Assembly (NCBI GenBank): GCA_900317085.1 | Contig: ONFJ01000017.1 | Coordinates: 1-44,383, forward strand | From: an uncultured Eubacteriales bacterium | Lineage (GTDB): Bacteria; Bacillota; Clostridia; Oscillospirales; Acutalibacteraceae | Direction: 5' to 3' | Length of the DNA stretch: 44,383 nt | In this document: piece by piece, positions 1-8,717 of the stretch | Numbering within the stretch: the first letter of the stretch is position 1 | Layout of the letters: every line of letters starts with the position of its first letter | Translations under genes and position numbers: made by a program | Notes under the pieces: model-generated | Database searches by the model: none | What the model was told of the DNA's origin: nothing | What the model saw: the letters and a program-made list of their open reading frames with translations, nothing else

Positions 1-5
1 TACGC

Positions 6-1424
6 TCAGCCCTTATGACGTTTGCCGAGACCGAAGGTGTAGCCCTGGGCGCGGCCCAGTTCCTTCGCGCTCTTCTCGTTGATGAGCTGTTCCATGCGGA
101 TGAACGCGCGGACCTGCTCTTCCATGAGGTCGAGGTCGAACTTGTCCATCTCCTGGCCTTCGGAGACGACGGTCAGGTAGTCCGGAGCCACGCAGAGCGA
201 GATGTCCGGGATGCCCACGTTGAAGGTGGACTGGCCTTCGCCGAAATGCATGAAGTTATGGGGCCGCAGGGAGACCGTACGGACTTTGCTGCGCTCCTCT
301 TCCAGCGCCTGGTACAGGATGTCATCCATGACCTGGTTGCCGGTGTAAGTGACTTCGATGTCGACGTCGTTGGTCTTCTGATAAACACCTTTGACGTCCT
401 TCCATTCGGCACAGCCGAAGTGCTCCAGAGCCAGAGCGGCAACGGTGTACTTGTGGCGGCGTTTGCCGTCCCACAGGTCTCTGTGGTCGTTGAGCCAGCC
501 GGAAGTCGCCTGCTGGACCGGGGCGATGGAGTTTCTGTGCTCGAATGCCGGCAGACGGAAGTGGCCTGCGACGAACGCGAAGATGAGGTCGCGCTCCGGC
601 TGATGGGTCTTGTAGTAACGGAGCATCTCCAGCATGGCGATGGGACCGTTCTCTTCGACCGCGTTGACACCGTCGGTATGGGTGTTGATGATGACGTTCT
701 CTTTGTGGTTCTTACCGGGAACGACAACATAGAAGGACTCGGCGGTAGCCTTTTTCTCGATTTCTGCATCGAGGGTCAGAGTGGCCTTCGTCTTTTTCTT
801 TCTGGCTTTCAGAAGCTCTTTGCCGGCCTCTTCATTGACCCAGAGGGTCGGGATGCCAAGGTGGCCGAGAATGAAGTTCAGGTACTGGCCCTGGACCATC
901 TCGTTCGACATTTTCTGCCAGATGAAGACCGCGGACTTCGCGCCGGTGAACTTGGCAAGGAAGATGCCGATAGTCGCTTTGACGAACGCGACGGCGACAG
1001 GACCCTTGTAGAACCTGGTCAGGTGCAGGTCGGCCGGCATGGCACGGCGTTCGGAGAACGCGACCGCTGACGGGATGCGGCTGAAGTCGGGCATGCGCAT
1101 GACGACGATGTCCTTGAACGGACGGAGTTTGGACAGTTTGCCGGTGAAGCCTTCCGGGCAGGTCTCGCCGGAATACGGGAACGCGGATGCGACAGGGATG
1201 TCCACATCGCCCTTCTTCGTGTGAAGAACGAGCTTCGTTTCTTTCTCTTCCCAGCGCTCGAAGGTCTTGACATCAGACACCGGTTCATAACCGATGGCGC
1301 GGACCTCTTCCTTGAGGTATTCGACGAATTCGTGGTGGCCTTTCGACCCGGTCAGTCGGGACCCGAAGGCGTTCATGTCGTTCATGCCTTTCAGCATGTT
1401 CTCTTTTGACAGTTGGATGCTCAT
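6..1424 (-). CDS. PA-domain M28-like metallopeptidase/hydrolase
   Basis: 472-residue protein without a signal peptide or membrane segment, so probably cytoplasmic. A protease-associated-type region lies at about residues 135-200 (GPVAVAFVK...GIPTLWVNEEAG). The core has an M28-like strand and metal motif INTHTDG (H249, D251), followed by EENGP and LEMLRYY, as in zinc aminopeptidases. The segment where M28 enzymes usually carry a Glu-Glu pair reads AFVAGHFRLP, so the second half of the zinc site is not canonical. GGAAGGGG precedes the ATG by about 8 nt. It lies downstream of yajC, behind a terminator. The fold assignment is fairly safe; peptidase activity and substrate are not. Confidence 0.6.
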   Translation of the reverse strand: MSIQLSKENMLKGMNDMNAFGSRLTGSKGHHEFVEYLKEEVRAIGYEPVSDVKTFERWEEKETKLVLHTKKGDVDIPVASAFPYSGETCPEGFTGKLSKLRPFKDIVVMRMPDFSRIPSAVAFSERRAMPADLHLTRFYKGPVAVAFVKATIGIFLAKFTGAKSAVFIWQKMSNEMVQGQYLNFILGHLGIPTLWVNEEAGKELLKARKKKTKATLTLDAEIEKKATAESFYVVVPGKNHKENVIINTHTDGVNAVEENGPIAMLEMLRYYKTHQPERDLIFAFVAGHFRLPAFEHRNSIAPVQQATSGWLNDHRDLWDGKRRHKYTVAALALEHFGCAEWKDVKGVYQKTNDVDIEVTYTGNQVMDDILYQALEEERSKVRTVSLRPHNFMHFGEGQSTFNVGIPDISLCVAPDYLTVVSEGQEMDKFDLDLMEEQVRAFIRMEQLINEKSAKELGRAQGYTFGLGKRHKG

Positions 1425-1459
1425 GACAGCACGCCCCTTCCATAAACGTTTCTCTTTCG

Positions 1460-1492
1460 AAAAAAGACCTGGCGAAATGTCGTCAGGTCTTT
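1460..1492 (-). terminator. Intrinsic terminator after yajC
   Basis: On the minus strand AAAGACCTG pairs with CAGGTCTTT across an 11-nt loop and is followed by six T. It lies 14 nt past the yajC stop and ends the queA-tgt-yajC unit. Confidence 0.85.
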
Positions 1493-1505
1493 GCGGTTCC
1501 GGAGT

Positions 1506-1919
1506 TTAGTCCTTCTTTTTGCCTTCTTTTTTGGCGGCCTTTTCTTTGGCCTTGGCAGCCTCTTTGGCTTCCTTGTCTGCCTGTGCACGGGCATTGGCGG
1601 AAGCGTTGGTGGCAATGGCGGCCTTGGTGAAGCGGATCTTGTTGCGGTCTGCGCCGGTCTCGAGGACGACGGTCTCGTCCTTGACGGAGACGACCTTGCC
1701 GAGGATGCCGCCGATGGTGACGACTTCATCGCCGACCTTCAGATTGTCTCTCATGGTCTGCTCTTCATTGCGGTTCTTCTTCTCTCTGCGGCTCATCATC
1801 CACATGTAGACGACGAAGAAGAGAAGAATGACGATCATGAATCCGCTGGAGCCCAGTGCTGCGCCCTGACCAGAGGCAGAAGCGCCGGAAGCGGTGTTCA
1901 GTAAAATTGCGAAATCCAT
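1506..1919 (-). CDS. yajC: YajC, Sec translocon accessory subunit
   Basis: 137 residues, slightly longer than usual because of a Lys/Ala-rich charged tail (residues about 108-137). One membrane helix (about residues 25-43, FMIVILLFFVVYMWMM) is followed by the family signature: MRDNLKVGDEVVTIGGILGK, then VVSVKDETVVLETG. YajC associates with SecDF-YidC at the inner face of the membrane. GGAGGT sits 8 nt before the ATG. The order queA-tgt-yajC is common in bacteria; the usual next genes secD/secF are absent here, an M28-like hydrolase coming next instead. Confidence 0.95.
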   Translation of the reverse strand: MDFAILLNTASGASASGQGAALGSSGFMIVILLFFVVYMWMMSRREKKNRNEEQTMRDNLKVGDEVVTIGGILGKVVSVKDETVVLETGADRNKIRFTKAAIATNASANARAQADKEAKEAAKAKEKAAKKEGKKKD

Positions 1920-1967
1920 AGTGAGTTACCTCCAATGTATTGTGCCTGATAGCACATGTTGCCATAA

Positions 1968-3210
<1,243 letters not shown>

Positions 3211-4242
3211 TTAGTTACTGGTTATCATCATGGAATCGCCGAAGCTGAAGAAGCGGTAACGCTCTTTGACGGCTTCGGCGTAAGCGTTCATCGTGTGGTC
3301 GTAGCCGGCGAAGGCGCTGACGAGCATGATGAGGGTGCTTTCCGGCAGGTGGAAGTTCGTGATGAGGCCGTCCATGGCCTTGAACTCGTAGCCGGGATAG
3401 ATGAAGATGGACGTCCAGTCTTCGTCTTCGGCGATGCATCCGAGCTTCGTCGCGACGGACTCGAGGGTCCGGCAGCTCGTCGTGCCGACGGCGATGACCC
3501 GTCCCCCATTCGCTTTGGTGCGGTTGATGAGGTCGGCGGTCTCCTTCGGCATCCAGTAGTGTTCCGAATGCATCTTGTGTTCTTCGATGTTGTCGACTTT
3601 GACCGGTCGGAAGGTGCCGAGGCCGACATGCAGTGTGACTTTGCCGATGGCGACACCCATGTCCTCGACCTTTTTCAGCAGTTCCGGCGTGAAATGAAGG
3701 CCGGCGGTCGGTGCCGCGGCAGAGCCCAGCTCGTTGCTGTAGACCGTCTGGTACCGTTCCTGGTCTTCGAGTTTTTCCTTGATGTACGGCGGCAGCGGCA
3801 TCTGGCCGATCTCTTCGAGGATGGCATAGAAGTTGCCGTCATACGTGAACTTCACGACTCGTCCACCGTCGTCCGTGACGTCGGTCACAGTGCCTTTGAG
3901 ACGTCCATCGCCAAAGGAAAAGACCGTGCCCGGTTTGGCACGCTTGCCCGGCTTGCAGAGGCACTCCCAGAGGTCCAGTTCCCGCTGTTTTAAAAGCAGG
4001 AACTCGACGACCGCACCGGTCTCCTCCTTCACTCCATAGATGCGGGCCGGCAGGACCCGGGTGTCGTTCAGGATGAGGCAGTCTCCGGGACGCAGATAGT
4101 CGAGGATGTCCGTGAAGTGTCTGTGTTCGATAGCTCCGGTCTCTTTGTCGAGGTGGAGCATGCGCGATGCGTCTCTCTGTTTCAGAGGTGTCTGCGCGAT
4201 GAGTTCTTCCGGCAGGTCATACCAGAAGTCTGATGTATTCAT
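3211..4242 (-). CDS. queA: S-adenosylmethionine:tRNA ribosyltransferase-isomerase
   Basis: 343 residues from the chosen start. QueA transfers and isomerises the ribosyl group of SAM onto preQ1-tRNA, making epoxyqueuosine. Family motifs are [33 protein letters not shown] and [19 protein letters not shown]. An in-frame GTG at 4263 would add MSGDFIH, but AGGAG lies 11 nt before the ATG at 4242 ([11 protein letters not shown], the usual QueA N-terminus), so 4242 is preferred. First gene of queA-tgt-yajC, divergent from asd. Confidence 0.97.
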   Translation of the reverse strand: MNTSDFWYDLPEELIAQTPLKQRDASRMLHLDKETGAIEHRHFTDILDYLRPGDCLILNDTRVLPARIYGVKEETGAVVEFLLLKQRELDLWECLCKPGKRAKPGTVFSFGDGRLKGTVTDVTDDGGRVVKFTYDGNFYAILEEIGQMPLPPYIKEKLEDQERYQTVYSNELGSAAAPTAGLHFTPELLKKVEDMGVAIGKVTLHVGLGTFRPVKVDNIEEHKMHSEHYWMPKETADLINRTKANGGRVIAVGTTSCRTLESVATKLGCIAEDEDWTSIFIYPGYEFKAMDGLITNFHLPESTLIMLVSAFAGYDHTMNAYAEAVKERYRFFSFGDSMMITSN

Positions 4243-4298
4243 ATGGATGAAATCTCCTGACACAGGACGATTTTAACGCTTTAACGCGTCATTTTTTA

Positions 4299-4327
4299 TT
4301 GACTTTGAATTTGTCCTGTAATATAGT
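4299..4327 (+). promoter_or_regulatory. Promoter of asd-dapA-dapB
   Basis: TTGACT (4299-4304) and TATAGT (4322-4327) with an exact 17-nt spacer. The predicted start near 4334 leaves a leader of about 80 nt, which contains CCGGTT-TAC-AACCGG followed by a T-rich run. Confidence 0.8.
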
Positions 4328-4343
4328 ATTAAAAACTTGCTTT

Positions 4344-4372
4344 ATTATAGTAAAAGATGAGCCGGTTTACAA
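4344..4372 (-). promoter_or_regulatory. Promoter of queA, face-to-face with the asd promoter
   Basis: On the minus strand TTGTAA (4367-4372) and TATAAT (4344-4349) with a 17-nt spacer. Its start point (about 4337) nearly coincides with that of asd, so each polymerase must cross the other's promoter. The -35 lies inside the CCGGTT/AACCGG inverted repeat. Confidence 0.7.
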
Positions 4373-4415
4373 CCGGTTTTTATTCTTATTATTTTTCGAA
4401 AGAAGTGGAAACAAC

Positions 4416-5498
4416 ATGAAACAGTACAACGTAGGTATCATCGGCGCCACCGGCATGGTCGGTCAGCGCTTCGCCACCCTCCTCTCGGGTCATCCGTGGT
4501 TCAATATCGTTGCGCTCGCGGCCAGCTCCCGTTCTGCCGGCAAGACGTACAAAGACGCCGTCGGCGCCAAATGGAAGCTCCAGACCCCGATGCCGAAAGA
4601 GCTCGAAGACGTCATCATCATGGACGCAGAGAACGACATCGAGAAGATCGGCGAGATGGTCGACTTCGTCTTCTGTGCTGTCAACATGTCCAAGGAAGCC
4701 ACCGCGGCTCTCGAAGAGAAGTACGCGAAGGCTGACATTCCGGTCGTTTCGAACAACAGCGCACATCGCCACACAAAAGACGTCCCCATGGTCGTCCCGG
4801 AACTGAACCCGGAGCACCTCGACATCATCCCCGCTCAGAAGAAGCGTCTCGGCACCACCCGCGGCTTCATCGCCGTCAAGTCCAACTGCTCCCTTCAGAG
4901 CTATGTCCCGCCGCTCTTCCCGCTGCATGAGAAGTATGGCGTCGAAGATGTCCTCGTCTGCACCTACCAGGCCATTTCCGGTGCCGGCAAGACCTTTGAA
5001 GACTGGCCGGAGATCCTCGACAACGTCATCCCCTACATCGGTGGCGAAGAGGAGAAATCCGAGAAAGAGCCTCTGAAGATCTGGGGCAAGGTCGAAGGCG
5101 ATGAGATCGTCCCGGCCACCGAGCCTCACTTCACCGCGCAGTGCCTGCGTGTCCCCGTTTCGGACGGTCACCTCGCCGCGGTCTTCGTACGCTTCAAGAA
5201 CAAGCCCACCAAGGAAGAGATCCTCGACTGCTGGAAGAACTTCTCCGCGAAGCCCCAGGAGCTGAAACTCCCGATGGCACCGGAACACTTCCTCAACTAT
5301 TTCGAAGAGGACGACCAGCCCCAGACCAAGGAGAAGAGAAACCTTGAGAAGGGCATGGCGGTCTCCATGGGCCGTCTCCGTGAAGACACCCAGTATGACT
5401 ACAAATTCGTCTGCGTCTCCCACAACACCCTGCGCGGTGCTGCCGGCGGAGCCGTGGAACTGGCCGAACTGCTTGCCGCAGAAGGCTATTTTGACTAA
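4416..5498 (+). CDS. asd: Aspartate-semialdehyde dehydrogenase
   Basis: 360 residues, the longer archaeal/fungal-like type. It reduces aspartyl phosphate to aspartate semialdehyde with NADPH, feeding lysine/DAP and the threonine-methionine branch. The dinucleotide loop is GIIGATGMVGQRF (residues 7-19), the catalytic Cys is C158 in KSNCSLQ, and the downstream His is in SDGHLAAVFV. An in-frame start at 4299 lies inside the -35 box, so ATG 4416 (MKQYNVGIIG) is chosen; its Shine-Dalgarno (GTGGA) is weak. First gene of asd-dapA-dapB. Confidence 0.97.
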   Translation: MKQYNVGIIGATGMVGQRFATLLSGHPWFNIVALAASSRSAGKTYKDAVGAKWKLQTPMPKELEDVIIMDAENDIEKIGEMVDFVFCAVNMSKEATAALEEKYAKADIPVVSNNSAHRHTKDVPMVVPELNPEHLDIIPAQKKRLGTTRGFIAVKSNCSLQSYVPPLFPLHEKYGVEDVLVCTYQAISGAGKTFEDWPEILDNVIPYIGGEEEKSEKEPLKIWGKVEGDEIVPATEPHFTAQCLRVPVSDGHLAAVFVRFKNKPTKEEILDCWKNFSAKPQELKLPMAPEHFLNYFEEDDQPQTKEKRNLEKGMAVSMGRLREDTQYDYKFVCVSHNTLRGAAGGAVELAELLAAEGYFD

Positions 5499-5519
5499 TA
5501 CTTTACAGGAGGAACGACA

Positions 5520-6419
5520 ATGAAAGGACCCAAGCCCATCTTCGAAGGCGCCGGCGTCGCGCTGGTCACCCCCTTCGACAACTACGGTAACATCAACTAC
5601 CCGAAAATGGCGGAACTCATCGAAGAGCAGATCGCCGCAGGCACCGACGCCATCATCAGCATCGGCACCACCGGTGAAGGCTCTGCCCTCGACATCGTTG
5701 AGCACGTCAAAGGCATCGAGTTCACCTGCAAGCAGGTCGCCGGCCGTGTCCCGGTCATTGCCGGTACCGGTTCCAACGACACTGCCTTCGCGGTCAAACT
5801 CTCCAACGAGGCCGAGAAGGTCGGTGCGGACGCGCTCCTCATGGTAACGCCTTACTACAACAAGACTTCCCAGAGAGGCCTTGTACGCCACTACAGATAC
5901 ATCCACGACCGTGTCTCCAAGCCGATCGTTCTTTACAACGTTCCGTCCCGTACCGGCGTCGACATCAAGCCGGAGACCTATGCGGAACTCGCGGAGATGC
6001 CCCGCATCGTCGCTGCCAAAGAGGCCAACGGCAACATCGCGGCCTTCGCCAAGACCATGAAGCTCTGCGGAGACAAGCTCGACTTCTACAGCGGTAACGA
6101 CGACCAGATCACGGCCCTCTGTGCCCTCGGCGGCAAGGGCGTCATCTCCGTCCTCTCCAACGTGGCGCCGAAAGTGGCCCACGACATCGCGATGGAAGCC
6201 ATCAACGGCAACGTGGCCGAGTCCGCGAGACTGCAGATCGAGTACATCGACCTCATCAACGCGCTCTTCAGCGACGTCAACCCCATCCCGGTCAAAGAGG
6301 CGATGAACCTCATGGGCAAGGAAGTCGGCGACTGCCGCATGCCCCTCGACGTCATGTCCGATGCCGGCCGTGAGTCCCTGAAGCAGGTCCTCATCCGCTA
6401 CGGTCTCGTCCAGGAATAA
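5520..6419 (+). CDS. dapA: 4-hydroxy-tetrahydrodipicolinate synthase
   Basis: 299 residues, standard length. It condenses aspartate semialdehyde with pyruvate in a TIM barrel. GTTGEGS carries T50/T51 of the proton relay, YNVPSRTG gives Y139 and R144, and AAKEANGN gives the Schiff-base lysine K167. AGGAGG stands 8 nt before the ATG. It begins 21 nt after asd and is co-transcribed with asd and dapB. Confidence 0.98.
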   Translation: MKGPKPIFEGAGVALVTPFDNYGNINYPKMAELIEEQIAAGTDAIISIGTTGEGSALDIVEHVKGIEFTCKQVAGRVPVIAGTGSNDTAFAVKLSNEAEKVGADALLMVTPYYNKTSQRGLVRHYRYIHDRVSKPIVLYNVPSRTGVDIKPETYAELAEMPRIVAAKEANGNIAAFAKTMKLCGDKLDFYSGNDDQITALCALGGKGVISVLSNVAPKVAHDIAMEAINGNVAESARLQIEYIDLINALFSDVNPIPVKEAMNLMGKEVGDCRMPLDVMSDAGRESLKQVLIRYGLVQE

Positions 6420-6428
6420 GGTGTCAGC

Positions 6429-7187
6429 ATGGTCAATATTCTGATGAACGGATACCTCGGCCGCATGGGCCGGGTCATCCTGGAACTCTCCAAGGAGCGG
6501 GACGACCTCGAAGTCATCGCCGGTGTCGACTACAAGGCGCCGGAAAACGAAGTCTTCTCCTTCTCCACGTACACCGACTACTCGAACATCGAGACAAAGC
6601 CCGATGTCATCATCGACTTCTCGAACCCGGTCGCTCTGGACGGCATCCTGTCCTATGCCCTGGCCAATGAAGTCCCCGTCGTCATCTGCACGACCGGCTT
6701 CAGTGAAGAGCAGCTGGCGAAGATCGATGAGGCCTCGAAGTCCATACCGGTCTTCTTCTCCGCCAACATGTCGATCGGCGTCAACCTCATCTCCGAGCTC
6801 GCCAAGAAAGCGGCCGAGATCCTCTACCCCGGTTTCAACATCGAGATCGTCGAAGCGCACCATAACCAGAAGCTCGACGCCCCCAGCGGCACGGCTCTGA
6901 TGATCGCCGACGAGATCGCTTCCGTCCTGCCGGAGAAAGTCGACTACGAGACCAACCGCGCCGCGAAGCGTGAGAAGCGTCCGGTCAATGAGATCGGCAT
7001 CCACGCCGTCCGCGCCGGCACCATCGTCGGTGAGCACGAAGTCATCTTCGGCGGCCCGGACGAGGTCATCAAGATCTCCCACCACGCCGCCAGCCGGAAG
7101 ATCTTCGCGAACGGCGCCCTGAACGCCGCCGCCTTCCTCGCCGGCAAAGCACCCGGCAAGTACTCCATGAAAGACCTCATTGGTTGA
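6429..7187 (+). CDS. dapB: 4-hydroxy-tetrahydrodipicolinate reductase
   Basis: 252 residues, normal for DapB. It reduces the DapA product with NAD(P)H. The N-terminal loop NGYLGRMGR binds the cofactor (the usual GxxGRMG starts here with N-G-Y). The catalytic/substrate motif EAHHNQKLDAPSGTA holds H144, H145 and K148. The gap to dapA is 9 nt. Last gene of the lysine/DAP unit, closed by a strong terminator. Confidence 0.98.
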   Translation: MVNILMNGYLGRMGRVILELSKERDDLEVIAGVDYKAPENEVFSFSTYTDYSNIETKPDVIIDFSNPVALDGILSYALANEVPVVICTTGFSEEQLAKIDEASKSIPVFFSANMSIGVNLISELAKKAAEILYPGFNIEIVEAHHNQKLDAPSGTALMIADEIASVLPEKVDYETNRAAKREKRPVNEIGIHAVRAGTIVGEHEVIFGGPDEVIKISHHAASRKIFANGALNAAAFLAGKAPGKYSMKDLIG

Positions 7188-7190
7188 TTG

Positions 7191-7222
7191 AAAGAGCAGT
7201 TCGAAAGAACTGCTCTTTTTTT
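7191..7222 (+). terminator. Terminator of asd-dapA-dapB
   Basis: Perfect 12-bp stem AAAGAGCAGTTC with a GAAA tetraloop, followed by a T run. It begins 3 nt past the dapB stop. Confidence 0.95.
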
Positions 7223-7398
7223 GGAGCAGAACGCTGCTCCGCCCCTCGTTACAAGGTCCGTTCCTCGCGAGAGGTAGAATTCTATCGCCTTCCGGCGAGC
7301 GCTCCGGTACGATTGTAACTAGTGACGGACATCGTTATGCTCCCGAACCATCCGTACTTGCTTCGACAAACTTTTCCAGCAAATTGTTCAAACAAAAT
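7223..7398 (+). other. Structured non-coding gap between dapB and the exonuclease
   Basis: No open reading frame or promoter is evident. The gap is full of inverted repeats: GGAGCAG-AACG-CTGCTCC (7223-7240), CCTC-GCGA-GAGG (7263-7274), the palindrome TAGAATTCTA, and TCGCC-TTCC-GGCGA (7285-7298). GTTACAA (7248-7254) and GTCCGT (7256-7261) have complements TTGTAAC (7313-7319) and ACGGAC (7325-7330) in an order that would make a pseudoknot. It lies between convergent genes. An RNA or a decayed repeat is possible; no function is assigned. Confidence 0.4.
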
Positions 7399-7430
7399 AA
7401 AAGCGTAACTCGTTGAGAGCTACGCTTTTT
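7399..7430 (-). terminator. Terminator overlapping the exonuclease 3' end
   Basis: AAAAGCGTA and TACGCTTTT pair across a 13-nt loop. The 5' arm on the minus strand is inside the last codons (KKKKKA-stop). T runs flank both sides, so it may work in both directions. Confidence 0.8.
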
Positions 7431-8283
7431 TCTTTTTCTTATCTTTGATTTTGAGAACTGTTTTCTTCGAAACCACCTGGTTGTACTGCCGTTTGAACTG
7501 GACGTTCACGCGGTACTTCTGGTTGCAGGGGCCGCATTTGTAGATCGCGTGGAAGGAGCTTCCGGAGAAGCGCCATTCGGACACTTTCGTGGCGGGCGCG
7601 CCGCAGAGGATGCAGGAGCAGTCGAGCATCGCCTTGTCGACGCCGGTGTCGTCCATGTCCTTGATGATGTACGGTTTGAAGAGCATCTGCTGGTAGAACT
7701 CCTCGTCGACCTCTACCACGAAGTCGTCCAGTTCCACGTCATCGCAAATCGCCCGGAAACACACAGCGGCCAGCAGGCTGTCGTCCAGCGCCCGGTGCAG
7801 GGCGAAGGTCTCGGGGTCGACGTCGATCATCTCGGCGGCAGTCGAGAGCCCCACCTGGTGGGCTTTTGGCAGGCCTTTCTGCTTCATGAAGCAGTCCTGC
7901 AGGTCTACGTAATGGTGGATGTACGGGATGCGGACATTGTTGAAGGCCGCGCCGTTATTGCTGATGAGCGCCCGGATGTCCATGTCTCCCCAGCTCATGA
8001 AGATGGTGTCGGGGTCCTCCCCGATCCAGTCCGTGAAGTGGTTCGTGACGGGCAGGTACTTTTCTGCGTTCTGGACGTCTTCGTTCGTGATGTGCGTCAG
8101 CTTGCGCACCCGGGACGTCAGTTTCTTTTCGATGACCGGTTTGACGAAACTCGAGAACGTGTCGACCTCCTCGAGGTGTTCGTCCAGTTTCACCGCGCCG
8201 AATTCGATGATCTCGTTGACGAACTCCTTGCGGCGTTTGTCGAACGCGGTGTTCCATTCCAGATCCAGTATGATGTATTGCAT
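7420..8283 (-). CDS. DEDDh-type 3'-5' exonuclease with zinc ribbon
   Basis: 287 residues. The exonuclease domain covers about 1-180: ExoI DLEWN (D7, E9), ExoII WGDMDIRAL (D102) and ExoIII HRALDD (H163, D168), the pattern of ERI-1/KapD-like DEDDh nucleases that release nucleotides from 3' ends of RNA or DNA. A C-terminal zinc ribbon has C224-x2-C227 and C250-x2-C253, followed by a Lys-rich tail. GAGGG precedes the ATG, within the end of the upstream DHHW gene (5-nt gap). The substrate cannot be read from the sequence. Confidence 0.85.
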   Translation of the reverse strand: MQYIILDLEWNTAFDKRRKEFVNEIIEFGAVKLDEHLEEVDTFSSFVKPVIEKKLTSRVRKLTHITNEDVQNAEKYLPVTNHFTDWIGEDPDTIFMSWGDMDIRALISNNGAAFNNVRIPYIHHYVDLQDCFMKQKGLPKAHQVGLSTAAEMIDVDPETFALHRALDDSLLAAVCFRAICDDVELDDFVVEVDEEFYQQMLFKPYIIKDMDDTGVDKAMLDCSCILCGAPATKVSEWRFSGSSFHAIYKCGPCNQKYRVNVQFKRQYNQVVSKKTVLKIKDKKKKKA

Positions 8284-8288
8284 TGCGG

Positions 8289-8705
8289 TCAGCCCTCGTT
8301 TTCTGTCTCGGAAGTGGAGGTCACATCCTGCAGGGACTGTCCGCCAAAATCGTCCGGTTGATTGTTCTGTACGACGACCACATCGTCCGAGCGGAACGAC
8401 ATGCGGCTCGTCAGTTTGGAAATGCCCTGGTTCACGGCCAGGAAGAAGTTGCGCAGCGGGAACGTGTCAGAGTAATACTCCTCCACTTTCGGGATGTACT
8501 CCCCCGCGAAGAGGCTGGAGACCGTAAAGGCAGGTTTCGTGGCCAGTTTCCGGTTTTCCTGTTCGGAGACGGTGGCGTCGGTGTCGAAGATGGAAAACAC
8601 GAAGAAGAACATGGTCACCGCGAGCAGCATGGCAAGGAGCGCCACGCCTATCCGGGAATAGCGCAGCAACGGCAGCGCGTTCGGGTCAGTCTGTCTGTGT
8701 TTCAA
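8289..8705 (-). CDS. Truncated DHHW-family membrane protein
   Basis: 138 residues with one N-terminal membrane helix (about 18-40). Then comes the N-terminal signature of DHHW proteins that accompany MBOAT acyltransferases: SEQENRKLATKP, then SLFAGEYIPKVEEYYSDTFP and LRNFFLAVNQGI. Full DHHW proteins are roughly 350-400 residues and carry an SGNH/AlgX-like domain; here the homology stops near residue 105 and a Ser/Thr/Glu-rich tail (VTSTSETENEG) ends the protein. The next gene starts 5 nt on, so the rest is deleted rather than frameshifted. It is 12 nt downstream of the MBOAT gene. Confidence 0.75.
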   Translation of the reverse strand: MKHRQTDPNALPLLRYSRIGVALLAMLLAVTMFFFVFSIFDTDATVSEQENRKLATKPAFTVSSLFAGEYIPKVEEYYSDTFPLRNFFLAVNQGISKLTSRMSFRSDDVVVVQNNQPDDFGGQSLQDVTSTSETENEG

Positions 8706-8717
8706 AGGGAAAACTCC

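Noticed and set aside
4299-4416. Lysine riboswitch (L box) before asd
   Set aside because: The leader is only about 80 nt, less than half of what an L box needs, and none of its conserved segments is seen.
4389-7085. 898-residue minus-strand frame opposite asd-dapA-dapB
   Set aside because: Antisense shadow without start signal or recognisable domain.
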